From the NCBI GenBank assembly GCA_905215345.1, contig CAJMPR010000017.1:1-64000 (forward strand): a stretch of DNA of 64,000 nucleotides. The letters are read 5' to 3'. Shown here piece after piece: positions 1 through 8,884 of this stretch. This DNA comes from an uncultured bacterium (GTDB lineage: Bacteria; Bacteroidota; Bacteroidia; Bacteroidales; Bacteroidaceae). The notes below the pieces were generated by a model. The model did not search any database. It was not told where the DNA came from and worked only from the letters and a program-made list of their open reading frames with translations. Within the stretch, counting starts at the first letter, position 1. Each line of letters opens with the position of its first letter. The translations under genes and the position numbers were made by a program.

Positions 1-126
1 AACATGATTTTTAAAGAAACAAGAACAAACACGAAAAGAAAGCACATTATATATACGGGCGCGCGAGGAAAGGAGGAATTCTCAGGCACAGGAACGATTC
101 AAGGGTACGCAAACTGTCAGGGAAAA

Positions 127-236
127 CGGGGGACGAGCCGGCAAGCCGCGGACAAGGAGCGGGCAAGGCAAAAACTAACGCCGGAGCCACTGAAAACTAA
201 CACCGGATAGAGGGAAAACTAATCTTACCACAACCG
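127..236. repeat. degenerate 22-bp periodic array (array A)
   Basis: AAAACTAA recurs at 171, 193 and 215, exactly 22 bp apart, and the first two copies continue into ACnCCGGA. The two preceding 22-bp blocks, from 127 and 149, resemble each other at about 15 of 22 positions and share GGCAAG near their ends. That makes about five units. It is less regular than the arrays at 7494, 13024 and 58951. The rest of 1-459 shows no convincing gene; 240-350 is purine-rich. Confidence 0.45.
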
Positions 237-459
237 TAGTAAGAATAGTTTTATGAAAGAAAATGGATAGTTGACAGGGGAGAAAGGAAGAATTATAAGA
301 AGCAAAAGGAAGAAAGAAAGAAAAAGAAGGGCGTAACAAAGAATGCAAAAACGTCTCTCATCCAATCTTACCTGCAAGATAAATATCTTACGGAGTAAAA
401 AAGAATCAGAAAAAATATATGAACATTTGTTGTTAAAGAATAACTTTATTACTTCAAAC

Positions 460-798
460 CTATTGTTCTTTCGCTTCTTCTTGCGGAATACGTACTGATG
501 TATAAAGTTCGATAATAGCAGCAATCGTCAATGACACGATCCACTCATTGCCGCGCGTAAAAAACATAAATGCACCGGTAAGTACCAGCAGCAATGCACC
601 AAAAATTTGTTGGCGGCGCAGACGTTTAATAGTGGAAGTTTTATATTCCGACGGGGAGTTGATTTGTGCCATAGCCACAAAAGTTGCACCTATCGTATAT
701 ATATAAGGTGACATCGGCCAACCGGTAATAAAAACGGCGGCACCTACCAGAACCAGAATGGCTCCTACCATAAAAAGAACGGGTATCAGTGGTTTCAT
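460..798 (-). CDS. small conserved membrane protein
   Basis: A 112-residue protein of unknown function. Two hydrophobic hairpins are visible: residues about 5-27 and 33-46, then about 66-82 and 86-98. A basic stretch (KRLRRQQ) lies between them and probably faces the cytoplasm. The tail is acidic and soluble. Its ATG overlaps the stop of the upstream DivIC/FtsB-like gene by four bases (ATGA at 795-798), so the two are almost certainly cotranslated. That suggests an envelope or division link, but this is inference from position only. Confidence 0.8.
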   Translation of the reverse strand: MKPLIPVLFMVGAILVLVGAAVFITGWPMSPYIYTIGATFVAMAQINSPSEYKTSTIKRLRRQQIFGALLLVLTGAFMFFTRGNEWIVSLTIAAIIELYTSVRIPQEEAKEQ

Positions 799-1103
799 TC
801 TTCTATATCTTCTTCAAATACATAAATATCTTCATTGGGCTTTTTCATCAGGTATTTCTCACGGGCAACACGTTCAATAGCACCAGAATCGACAGCAAGT
901 TCATTCAGGCGAAGGGTATTTTCTTCGTACTCCGCACGATACTTATCAATTTCATCACGCAGACGGCTTTCTTCACGCGCATAGCCCACACGCCGCACGA
1001 TGCTATTTTCATCCAAAAAGCCGACAATAACAGCAAACAACGCAAGCGTTATCAAATACTTGTGCTTGCGGACAAAAGCCCAAAGAGAAGCAAGTTTATC
1101 CAT
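795..1103 (-). CDS. septum formation initiator, FtsB/DivIC family
   Basis: A 102-residue single-pass membrane protein. A short basic N-terminus is followed by a membrane segment at about 16-32 and a coiled coil at about 40-75 (REESRLRDEIDKYRAEYEEN). The C-terminal block, with REKYLMKKPNEDIYVFEE, is typical of Bacteroidetes DivIC/FtsB proteins. In this family such proteins join FtsL/FtsQ in the divisome. The ATG at 1103 is preferred because the reading frame only extends upstream to a TTG at 1109. It overlaps the next gene by four bases. A reverse-strand TATCTTTG (1193-1200) could be its -7 box. Confidence 0.85.
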   Translation of the reverse strand: MDKLASLWAFVRKHKYLITLALFAVIVGFLDENSIVRRVGYAREESRLRDEIDKYRAEYEENTLRLNELAVDSGAIERVAREKYLMKKPNEDIYVFEEDIEE

Positions 1104-1237
1104 CGTCAAACCAATTAATAATTAAAGAATTAAAACTTGAAAGAAAATATCCGAAGAACAAATCATCATTACAGGAATAAGCTCTTTGAGCACAAAGATA
1201 AGAGGAATAACTGAAAAAAATCTTTTTTTTATGTACA

Positions 1238-1272
1238 TTTGCACAAAGCGAAGACAGGTTACACTATCTTTG
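1238..1272 (+). promoter_or_regulatory. Bacteroidetes promoter of dnaX
   Basis: TATCTTTG at 1265-1272 matches the Bacteroidetes -7 box TAnnTTTG. TTTG at 1238-1241 could be the -33 box, although the 23-bp gap is a little long. Transcription would start near 1279, just before the dnaX ATG at 1306. Confidence 0.6.
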
Positions 1273-1305
1273 CGCATCTATATTAGTGACAAGAATACCC
1301 TGAAT

Positions 1306-3120
1306 ATGGAAAATTATATCGTTTCGGCACGAAAATACCGCCCTTCGACTTTTGAGTCGGTAGTGGGACAGCGTGCTTTGACTACTACCCTGAAAAATGC
1401 TATTGCCACGGGCAAGTTGGCACATGCATATCTCTTCTGCGGTCCGCGCGGTGTAGGAAAGACTACTTGTGCACGTATCTTTGCCAAGACCATCAACTGT
1501 ATGACTCCCACAGCGGACAGAGAGGCTTGCAATCAATGTGAATCGTGTACTGCTTTCAATGAACAGCGGTCGTATAACATTCACGAACTGGATGCCGCTT
1601 CTAACAATTCCGTCGATGATATCCGACAATTAGTGGAACAGGTACGCATCCCACCTCAGATTGGTAAGTATAAAGTATATATCATTGACGAGGTACACAT
1701 GCTATCAGCTTCCGCTTTCAATGCTTTTCTAAAAACATTGGAAGAGCCGCCACGTCATGCTATCTTCATTCTTGCAACTACAGAAAAACATAAAATATTA
1801 CCCACTATCCTGTCACGTTGCCAAATATATGACTTTAACCGTATCAATGTAGAAGACACCGTAGCGCACCTTGCGTATGTAGCTTCCAAAGAAGGTATCA
1901 CTGCCGAACCGGAAGCGCTAAATGTCATCGCCTTGAAAGCTGACGGTGGTATGCGCGACGCCTTGTCTATCTTTGATCAGGTTGTTAGTTTCACAGGTGG
2001 ATGTATCACCTATCAAAGCGTCATTGAGAATCTCAATGTATTGGACTATGAATATTACTTCAAGTTGACAGACTACTTCCTCGAAAATAAGGTGAGTGAC
2101 GCCCTATTGTTATTGAACGACGTACTGAACAAAGGTTTTGACGGCAGTCATTTCATCACCGGACTGTCATCTCACCTGAGAGACTTACTAGTAAGTAAAG
2201 ATACTGCCACCCTATCCCTTCTTGAAGTTGGCGCAAGTATTCGTGAACGTTATCAGGTACAAGCTCAAAAGTGCCCTCTGCCTTTCCTATACCGTGCCAT
2301 GAAACTTTGCAATGATTGCGATTTAAATTATCGTACCAGCAAGAACAAACGGTTGTTAGTGGAACTTACCTTGATACAAGTAGCTCAAATTACCGTCGAG
2401 GGGGACGACGTATCTCATGGGCGTAGCCCTAAACAAGTTATAAAACCCATATTCACGCAGCCTGCAGCCGCCCAGCAGCCACAGGCCACTACTGCTATGC
2501 CTCAGCCACAAGTAGCTGTGATTTCTCATCCACAAGTAACTCCGGCTGCCACTCCTACGACTTCTGCAGCACAAACTTCTCCTCAGCATACCCCGCCAAC
2601 CACTATATTCATGACGCAAGGTAAAGAAGAGAAAAAAATACCGGTTGTGAAAATGTCGGGACTGAGTGTATCAATCAAAGGCTCTAAAGTAGAAGAAGAA
2701 GATAAGCAAGTTGCATCTTCTCATACAACACAACAAGCTACCGTACCCGAAGAAGACTACATTTTCAACGAAAGAGACGTGAACTATTATTGGCAAGAAT
2801 ATGCCGGGCGTCTGCCTAAAGAACAGGTAGCCATTGCCAAGCGTATGCAAAACATGCGCCTCACCTTATTAAACGATACCACTTTCGAAGCTGTTGTCGA
2901 CAATGAAATCATCGCCAAGGACTTTACAGCTATGATAACCGGAGTTCAAGATTATCTTCGCACCCGCCTTAAAAACCGGAAAGTTACCATGACTGTACGC
3001 ATCAGTGCTCCCGCTGAAAAAGTTCGCGCATATGGCCGTGTTGAGAAATTCCAAATGATGGCGCAAAAAAATAATGCTCTTCTAAAGCTTAAAGAGGAAT
3101 TCGGCTTAGAACTCTATTAA
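1306..3120 (+). CDS. dnaX: DNA polymerase III subunit gamma/tau
   Basis: A 604-residue clamp-loader ATPase. The start is the ATG before ENYIVSARKYRPSTFESVVGQ. The upstream extension of the frame is rejected because the -7 box (1265-1272) lies inside it. Visible motifs are Walker A GPRGVGKT (about residues 46-53), four zinc-ligand cysteines in the CMTP...CNQCESC region, Walker B IIDEVHML and the sensor/arginine-finger segment LSRCQIYDF. A low-complexity Pro/Gln/Ala/Thr linker (about residues 385-440) separates the loader from the tau-type C-terminal domain. An A7 run at 2632-2638 lies at the end of the linker. Confidence 0.97.
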   Translation: MENYIVSARKYRPSTFESVVGQRALTTTLKNAIATGKLAHAYLFCGPRGVGKTTCARIFAKTINCMTPTADREACNQCESCTAFNEQRSYNIHELDAASNNSVDDIRQLVEQVRIPPQIGKYKVYIIDEVHMLSASAFNAFLKTLEEPPRHAIFILATTEKHKILPTILSRCQIYDFNRINVEDTVAHLAYVASKEGITAEPEALNVIALKADGGMRDALSIFDQVVSFTGGCITYQSVIENLNVLDYEYYFKLTDYFLENKVSDALLLLNDVLNKGFDGSHFITGLSSHLRDLLVSKDTATLSLLEVGASIRERYQVQAQKCPLPFLYRAMKLCNDCDLNYRTSKNKRLLVELTLIQVAQITVEGDDVSHGRSPKQVIKPIFTQPAAAQQPQATTAMPQPQVAVISHPQVTPAATPTTSAAQTSPQHTPPTTIFMTQGKEEKKIPVVKMSGLSVSIKGSKVEEEDKQVASSHTTQQATVPEEDYIFNERDVNYYWQEYAGRLPKEQVAIAKRMQNMRLTLLNDTTFEAVVDNEIIAKDFTAMITGVQDYLRTRLKNRKVTMTVRISAPAEKVRAYGRVEKFQMMAQKNNALLKLKEEFGLELY

Positions 3121-3195
3121 ACCCTCCCAATAGGGCATTTATATATTAAAGTCCTAAAATTCTCACTCACAACGAAAAATAATATGATATATTAA

Positions 3196-3226
3196 TTTCT
3201 TATTGTGTGTTTTATGTTTATTTTTG
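3196..3226 (+). promoter_or_regulatory. putative promoter of the kinase/pseudokinase pair
   Basis: TATTTTTG at 3219-3226 matches the -7 consensus. TTTC at 3196-3199 lies 19 bp upstream as a weak -33 box. If real, transcription starts near 3233, which rules out the upstream TTG at 3203 as the start codon of the following gene. Confidence 0.45.
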
Positions 3227-3259
3227 CCAATAATAAACAAAAGAGACAAACAAACGAGT

Positions 3260-5155
3260 TTGAGAAGGACAGCCGTTACATTAGCACTACTTTGCGGAAT
3301 ATTCATTATATTCTCCGACAATATATATGCTACGACCAATCAAGAGAAAATAGAAACGTTAAAAGCGTTTGTTAGAAAGAAAATTCTCTATGATGAACTC
3401 GTAACTGTTGATAGTGTTATCAATTGGAGCGAACAGCTTTTACCCGATATGAAACAAAGCGGTAAAGACAAAGAAATGTATTTCCTTCTGCAATTACAAC
3501 TCGCCAATGCCTATACCCTTCGTGGAGATATCAGCTTAGCCATAGACCGTGCGCGGCTAATGTATGAAGAAGGTAAAGAAATGAATTATAATTTCGGTCT
3601 GGTAGTTGCTAATCAGGCTATTGGAGAAGCTTACACTATTGCCAACCAATGCGATAAAGCCCTGGAGTCCTATCAAGACGCCTTAAAAGAGCTCAATACT
3701 ATTTCTCCCCAACATCCATACCGAACCCAACTTCTATTAAAGACCTCAAATACTTTACAACGCAAAGGACGCTTGGAAGAAGCTCAGAAAATATTAGCTG
3801 AAATTAAAAAAGATTTGAAGGAAAAGCCTGATTATGCTACCAGCTTTTTTGTTATTATTGAAGAAGCCAACTATGCCATTTCTCATGGACATCTTTCTCC
3901 AAGCTATCTCGAAGAAGCTGCCGGCTATCTTCAAAGTATGGATTCTATCTATCGTTTACATCCCGAAAAATTTTACTATTTTCATCTAAAGTATACCGGA
4001 GCTGCTTATTATCGAGCGATGGGTAATTGGAATAAGGCATATTGGAATAAAGCATTAGAGCTATACGAGCAACTGAGAAACGAGTATTCAAACAACAAAC
4101 GGTCTACCTATTACCGGTGGATTTCGCTGGAAACTATTTATCTTTATAAGATACAGGGCCAGTCAATGGCCGCCTGCCGCCTTTATCAAGAATTGTATCC
4201 CACAGTCGACACTTTAGCATCTGAGGGCTATACTCGCCAAATCAACATTCTGAGAGCTAAATATCAGGTAGATCAGATGGCTATCGCGAATAAAGAAGAA
4301 CATAACAGGGTTATAACCAGCATATTAGTGGGTAGTATTATTTTATTGATATTATTCTCTATTTTAGCTTTACGTCTAAGAGACCAACGTAAAAAAGTAG
4401 CCCTTTCAACCAAAAGGCTGGACAGACTACGTACCAATGCAGAAAATGCGACATCGGCCAAGAGTATATTTCTCTCGAATATGAGTCACGAAATACGTAC
4501 CCCTCTCAACGCCCTTTCAGGTTTCTCTTCTTTATTGACAGAAGATGGACTGGACGACGATACACGCCGTCAATGTAATGAAGTCATCCTGCAAAACTCC
4601 GAACTATTACTGAAACTTATCAACGATGTGATTGATTTGTCAAGTCTTGAATTCGGTAAGTTACAATTCAGTATTACCAAACATGACGTCGTGAGTATCT
4701 GTAGAAATGTAGTGGATACCGTTAGTAAAGTAAAACAAACTCAAGCTGAGATACTATTTGTAACGAAGTTGGAAAATATGGAGATAGAGACAGATGATTC
4801 ACGTCTTCAGCAGGTATTGATAAATCTATTGATAAATGCAACCAAGTTCACCCCACAAGGAAGTATCACTCTTGAATTGGAAAAAGAATCGGAAAACAAT
4901 CTGCTTTTCTCTGTGGCCGACACTGGCTGTGGTATTCCAAAGGATAAACAGGCAACCATCTTCCACCGTTTCGAAAAACTAAATGAAAATGCCCAAGGAA
5001 GTGGCTTGGGACTTTCTATTTGCCAACTTATTATTGAACATGTAGGTGGAAAAATATGGATTGACCCTGAGTATACCATTGGTTCGCGCTTCATGTTTAC
5101 CCACCCTATCCATCAACCGCATATCCCAAAAAGCAGAAAGGAGGACAAAGTATGA
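3260..5155 (+). CDS. TPR-sensor histidine kinase
   Basis: An inner-membrane kinase of about 631 residues with a periplasmic TPR-type sensor. There is no ATG before the signal sequence. TTG at 3260 gives a good signal peptide (RRTAVTLALLCGIFIIF...IYA) and lies after the likely promoter; TTG at 3203 is the alternative. Helical TPR-like repeats cover about residues 30-340, then a membrane helix (ILVGSIILLILFSILAL), a coiled linker and HisKA with MSHEIRTPLN (His about 410). The ATPase domain has N-box (NLLINATKF), DTGCGIP and GSGLGLSI motifs, so it should be active. No response regulator is fused or adjacent. It overlaps the next gene by four bases. Confidence 0.88.
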   Translation: MRRTAVTLALLCGIFIIFSDNIYATTNQEKIETLKAFVRKKILYDELVTVDSVINWSEQLLPDMKQSGKDKEMYFLLQLQLANAYTLRGDISLAIDRARLMYEEGKEMNYNFGLVVANQAIGEAYTIANQCDKALESYQDALKELNTISPQHPYRTQLLLKTSNTLQRKGRLEEAQKILAEIKKDLKEKPDYATSFFVIIEEANYAISHGHLSPSYLEEAAGYLQSMDSIYRLHPEKFYYFHLKYTGAAYYRAMGNWNKAYWNKALELYEQLRNEYSNNKRSTYYRWISLETIYLYKIQGQSMAACRLYQELYPTVDTLASEGYTRQINILRAKYQVDQMAIANKEEHNRVITSILVGSIILLILFSILALRLRDQRKKVALSTKRLDRLRTNAENATSAKSIFLSNMSHEIRTPLNALSGFSSLLTEDGLDDDTRRQCNEVILQNSELLLKLINDVIDLSSLEFGKLQFSITKHDVVSICRNVVDTVSKVKQTQAEILFVTKLENMEIETDDSRLQQVLINLLINATKFTPQGSITLELEKESENNLLFSVADTGCGIPKDKQATIFHRFEKLNENAQGSGLGLSICQLIIEHVGGKIWIDPEYTIGSRFMFTHPIHQPHIPKSRKEDKV

Positions 5156-7110
5156 AATATCTTTTAATACTGACTTTTCTCTCCTTATTTATGCCGATAC
5201 AAGCTATTACTATAGACAAAGCCCTGATAAAGGATAGCCTGTTAAGAGTATATCTGGCTTCACCACCTGATACTTCACGTTTGGAAATACTGCACAACAT
5301 ATCTTTACTGGAACCACAATCGCCTACATTCCTATATTATCAGGATAAAATTTTAAAAGAGGCCACAAATCAAAAAAAGGTAAAGTACCAAAGTTGGGCG
5401 ATTTATCATCACATATTGTACTATTATAATCGGTTAGATGAGAAGCATGCAGTACAATGGGCACACAAGCTCGAACAATTAGCCCAGAAGAATGACTATT
5501 ATGCCGATTATAATAAAAGCAAAAAGTTATTGATAGAGCTTTATACGATCAATCACAAAATCGAGCTGGCCATCAATGAGGCGCAGATTATGTACAATCA
5601 AGCTCAAAAGCTTAATGACCGTGCCGGTATGCAAGAGGCTTATTTATGCCTATTAAGCAGCTATTTTGAGACGATGCGTTACAAAGAAGGTGTAGATGTG
5701 TTGAATGAAGCTTTAAAACTAACTTCACCAAATGATCCGCCTTTAGCTCAAGTTACCTTATATTCCAAAGCCGTACTTGTGTATTCAACAATGCATGATA
5801 ACGGTCAGCTTTTTCGATACCTGAAGGAAATGGAAAAGGCTTTCAACCAATTTTTAAAGCACAACATTTCTATGCTGAATAATACATATCCGGAACTTTT
5901 GTTATTTATAGAAACACATTATGCTCTTTACTATACCCGCCAGCAACAGCCGGAAAAAGCATGGTCTTATCTGCAAAAAGCCGAAACGTATCAGCAACAA
6001 TCCTCATTCGTCCCTTATCAGGTAGCATATCTCACCACTTGCGCCGAATATTATCGGTTAGTTCATGAACAGAATAAAGCGCTGGAATGCTTGGATTCTG
6101 CTATCCGGTTGATAGAACCATTTTCTTCTAAGGATGCCATGGCCTACTGTATTCAAAAAGCTGACCTGCTGGTAGAAATGGGGAAATCAGAGGATGCGCT
6201 CCCACTGTATAAAAAAACAATCAAGACAAAAGATTCTTTGTATAACGACCTTGCCACTTCACAGATGGAAGAGATCCAGTCCTTATACAATATGGACAAA
6301 CTCATGCTCCAACAAGAACAAAGGCGTAGTATGTATCACTATGTCTGTCTGTCCATTTCTGTTATAATCATAATAGTATTACTACTCTTCAACGTCCACA
6401 TGTATCGCAGTCGGAAGCGTTTGCAGAAGGATGAAAAAGAAATGAGGAAATTGACGACTGTTGCTGAAGAAGTAAATGAAATCAAGAGCCGTTTCCTGGC
6501 TAATATGAGTTACAATATTCGTATCCCATTAAACAACGTGGTAGGTTTTTCACAACTCATGACAGAAGAGAAGAATTTAGATGAAGAAGAGAAAAAAGAA
6601 TATTCCAGTATTATTCAGAATAATTCAACCGAACTAATCCAACTGGTAAACGATGTTCTTGACCTCTCACGTCTGGAAGCCAACATGATGAAGTTTCAGT
6701 TACAAGACTGCAATATACAAGAGTGGTGCAACGATTTGAAATATATGATACAAATGCGAGGAGAAGGAAGCATATCCCTACAACTTCATGCAGAAATCGG
6801 TGATGCTGTCATCCATACGGATGTCAATCGCTTTACACAGATTGTTTCCAGCATGCTACTTTATCCGGTTGAATGTAAAGAAGTACGTGAAATAAGAATG
6901 GAAATGATTTATCATCCGGAAAAGAAAGAAATAGTTTGCCGGATAGAGAACAGTCCGTTAGTTGACCCTGCATTCAATTCGCAAAAAGTGTCCATACGAC
7001 AGGAAATTAATCAACTGTTTTTCGAACACTTCGATGGGAGCTATCAAATAGAAAGTTCCAACGAAGGAATACCCACATTATTATTTACATATCCAACACT
7101 TACCCGTTGA
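5152..7110 (+). CDS. TPR-sensor histidine kinase homologue, degenerate (pseudokinase)
   Basis: A 652-residue protein with the same layout as its upstream neighbour: signal peptide (1-19), TPR-like repeats to about residue 395, a membrane helix (ISVIIIIVLLLFNVHMY), a coiled linker and a HisKA-like domain. The H-box reads MSYNIRIPLN: Tyr454 replaces the phosphorylated His and Asn455 the following Glu. The ATPase region lacks a recognisable N-box Asn, DxGxG and GxGLGL motifs. It therefore should neither autophosphorylate nor bind ATP normally. Start ATG overlaps the upstream stop (ATGA at 5152-5155), with AGGAGG at 5139-5144. It may act as a sensor or regulatory partner of the upstream kinase (inference). 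Confidence 0.85.
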   Translation: MKYLLILTFLSLFMPIQAITIDKALIKDSLLRVYLASPPDTSRLEILHNISLLEPQSPTFLYYQDKILKEATNQKKVKYQSWAIYHHILYYYNRLDEKHAVQWAHKLEQLAQKNDYYADYNKSKKLLIELYTINHKIELAINEAQIMYNQAQKLNDRAGMQEAYLCLLSSYFETMRYKEGVDVLNEALKLTSPNDPPLAQVTLYSKAVLVYSTMHDNGQLFRYLKEMEKAFNQFLKHNISMLNNTYPELLLFIETHYALYYTRQQQPEKAWSYLQKAETYQQQSSFVPYQVAYLTTCAEYYRLVHEQNKALECLDSAIRLIEPFSSKDAMAYCIQKADLLVEMGKSEDALPLYKKTIKTKDSLYNDLATSQMEEIQSLYNMDKLMLQQEQRRSMYHYVCLSISVIIIIVLLLFNVHMYRSRKRLQKDEKEMRKLTTVAEEVNEIKSRFLANMSYNIRIPLNNVVGFSQLMTEEKNLDEEEKKEYSSIIQNNSTELIQLVNDVLDLSRLEANMMKFQLQDCNIQEWCNDLKYMIQMRGEGSISLQLHAEIGDAVIHTDVNRFTQIVSSMLLYPVECKEVREIRMEMIYHPEKKEIVCRIENSPLVDPAFNSQKVSIRQEINQLFFEHFDGSYQIESSNEGIPTLLFTYPTLTR

Positions 7111-7174
7111 TAACATGCGGGTTTCTTTCCTCCTCTATTTAGACGGGTTACAAATTAAATGTTTTTAATCAAGA

Positions 7175-7209
7175 TTGATAGTAAATAATGAAGAAAACCG
7201 TTATTTTTG
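7175..7209 (+). promoter_or_regulatory. Bacteroidetes promoter of the ferredoxin gene
   Basis: TATTTTTG at 7202-7209 fits the -7 consensus, with a TTG-containing element at 7175-7178 about 23 bp upstream. The expected transcription start is near 7216, about 33 bases before the ATG. Confidence 0.55.
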
Positions 7210-7248
7210 TCGAACCAATTAGTACTAATAATTTAAAAATTAAAGAAA

Positions 7249-7419
7249 ATGGCTTACGTAATTAGTGAAGATTGTATTGCTTGCGGAACTTGTATCGACG
7301 AGTGTCCTGTAGGTGCTATCTCAGAAGGTGATATCTATTCTATTGATCCTGAAACTTGTACTGACTGTGGTACTTGTGCAGATGTTTGTCCTTCTGAAGC
7401 AATTCATCCGGCAGAATAA
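7249..7419 (+). CDS. 2[4Fe-4S] ferredoxin
   Basis: A 56-residue soluble electron carrier. It has two classical cluster motifs, C9-x2-C12-x2-C15-x3-C19-P and C37-x2-C40-x2-C43-x3-C47-P, arranged as in clostridial-type bacterial ferredoxins. It likely serves low-potential electron transfer such as pyruvate:ferredoxin oxidoreductase, Rnf or hydrogenase reactions; the partner cannot be read from the locus. The gene stands alone, with its own promoter and a strong terminator. Confidence 0.95.
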   Translation: MAYVISEDCIACGTCIDECPVGAISEGDIYSIDPETCTDCGTCADVCPSEAIHPAE

Positions 7420-7441
7420 TACAATCCTAAGAAAAAAAAGA

Positions 7442-7476
7442 AAGGCCCGGTTTCAAATGAAATCGGGCCTTTTCTC
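7442..7476 (+). terminator. rho-independent terminator of the ferredoxin gene
   Basis: A 13-bp stem (7442-7454 with 7459-7471, one G-T pair) around an AAAT loop. The stem carries AGGCCCG/CGGGCCT and ends in a T-rich stretch. Confidence 0.85.
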
Positions 7477-7493
7477 TTTACCTGGAATACTGA

Positions 7494-7593
7494 GTTAACT
7501 TCATTGCTGCAAGTTAATTAACTTCGTGCCTATAATAAAGTTAACTTCTTAACGACAAGAAGTTAACAAAGTACAGTGTACAAAGTTAACTTC
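7494..7593. repeat. five-unit 22/23-bp array, GTTAACTTC (array B)
   Basis: GTTAAC-type sites begin at 7494, 7517 (as ATTAAC), 7540, 7562 and 7585, so the spacing is 23, 23, 22 and 23 bp. Four units continue as TTAACTTC. Each core is palindromic, and neighbouring units can also pair: 7540-7550 is a perfect 11-bp inverted repeat of 7557-7567. The array lies between the ferredoxin terminator and the 3' end of the convergent aminotransferase gene. Confidence 0.8.
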
Positions 7594-7607
7594 CTGTTAT
7601 AGCATTT

Positions 7608-8801
7608 TTAAGCGAGTTTTGCCAACGCTTCTTTAATGCGGCGGATAGACTCTACAATATTCTCGTCACTGGTAGCATAGCTCATACGGATACATTCAGG
7701 AGCACCAAAATCAGCGCCACCCACACATGCAACGTGAGCTTCCTCCAAAAGATACATTGCCATATCATTCGAATTATTAATCTTACGGTCACCGAAAGAC
7801 TTTCCATAGAATGAATCACATTTCGGGAACAGGTAAAATGCACCCTGAGGAACATTTACTTCAAAGCCCGGAACATCTTTTGCTAACTTCACGATTAGGT
7901 CACGACGGCGTTCAAAAGCCTTGCGCATTTCTTCTACAGGAGCTTGAGTTCCGGTATAAGCAGCTTCAGCAGCCTTCTGTGATACCGAGCAAGGGCCAGA
8001 GGTATATTGCCCTTGAAGTTTATTACATGCCTTAACAAGCCATTCCGGTCCGGCAATAAAGCCAATGCGCCAACCTGTCATAGCATAAGCCTTGGATACA
8101 CCGTTTACAATAACGGTACGCTCTTTCATTTCGGGGAACTGGGCAATACTTTCATGCTTACCTACATAATTGATATGTTCGTAAATCTCATCGGCTATTA
8201 CCATAACTTGCGGATGCTTCACGAGCACCTCGGCCAAACCTTTCAGTTCTTCCTTCGTATAAACAGAACCTGTCGGATTGGACGGAGAACAAAGAATCAA
8301 TGCCTTAGTCTTCGGAGTGATAGCAGCTTCAAGCTGGGTGGGAGTTATTTTGAAATCCTGATCAATACCTGCAGTAACAATCACGGGAGTGCCTTCGGCC
8401 AACTTCACCATTTCAGGATAACTCACCCAATAAGGAGCAGGAACGATAACCTCATCGCCCGGATTTACCAACACCATAACAGCATTACAAACCGACTGCT
8501 TGGCACCATTAGCACAAGAAATCTGTGCAGCTGTGTATTCCAGACCATTTTCTTTTTTCAATTTCTCTACGATAGCATTACGCAAAGCCGGATATCCCGG
8601 TACGGGAGAATAGCGAGAGAAGTTATCGTCTATCGCCTTTTTCGCAGCCTCTTTAATGTGTTCAGGAGTGTTGAAGTCAGGTTCTCCCACACTTAAATTA
8701 ATTACGTCCACGCCTTGAGCCTTAAGCTCTGCGCTCTTTTGAGACATAGCCAGCGTCGCAGAAGGCGATAAACTGTTTACACGGTCTGATAATTGATTCA
8801 T
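7608..8801 (-). CDS. aspC: aspartate aminotransferase, class I PLP-dependent
   Basis: A 397-residue cytosolic aminotransferase transferring an amino group between aspartate and 2-oxoglutarate. The ATG at 8801 (NQLSDRVNSLSPSATLAMS) is the family start; the frame can be extended 14 residues, but the extension has no family resemblance. Visible motifs are SVGEPDFNTP (substrate loop), NGAKQSV, SPSNPTG, ADEIYEHINY and the PLP lysine in VSKAYAMTGWRIGF. Homologues of this type Ib group often also accept prephenate or aromatic substrates, so exact specificity is uncertain. It is a single gene, not obviously in an operon with ribBA upstream (83-bp gap). Confidence 0.93.
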   Translation of the reverse strand: MNQLSDRVNSLSPSATLAMSQKSAELKAQGVDVINLSVGEPDFNTPEHIKEAAKKAIDDNFSRYSPVPGYPALRNAIVEKLKKENGLEYTAAQISCANGAKQSVCNAVMVLVNPGDEVIVPAPYWVSYPEMVKLAEGTPVIVTAGIDQDFKITPTQLEAAITPKTKALILCSPSNPTGSVYTKEELKGLAEVLVKHPQVMVIADEIYEHINYVGKHESIAQFPEMKERTVIVNGVSKAYAMTGWRIGFIAGPEWLVKACNKLQGQYTSGPCSVSQKAAEAAYTGTQAPVEEMRKAFERRRDLIVKLAKDVPGFEVNVPQGAFYLFPKCDSFYGKSFGDRKINNSNDMAMYLLEEAHVACVGGADFGAPECIRMSYATSDENIVESIRRIKEALAKLA

Positions 8802-8884
8802 TTTTCTATCTATTTTATGGTTGTTGCATAAATATGGTTGCAAATTAAACGCTTTTCTCTGATATATGAAAGCAAATAGCCGAA

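Noticed and set aside
4..210. 68-aa open frame on the + strand
   Set aside because: It runs across the 22-bp periodic array and has a biased Arg/Lys/Thr composition with no ribosome-binding site or family resemblance.
8007..8696. 229-aa open frame antisense to the aminotransferase
   Set aside because: It is the mirror of a well-supported gene; its composition (His/Ser/Phe rich) is typical of antisense shadows.
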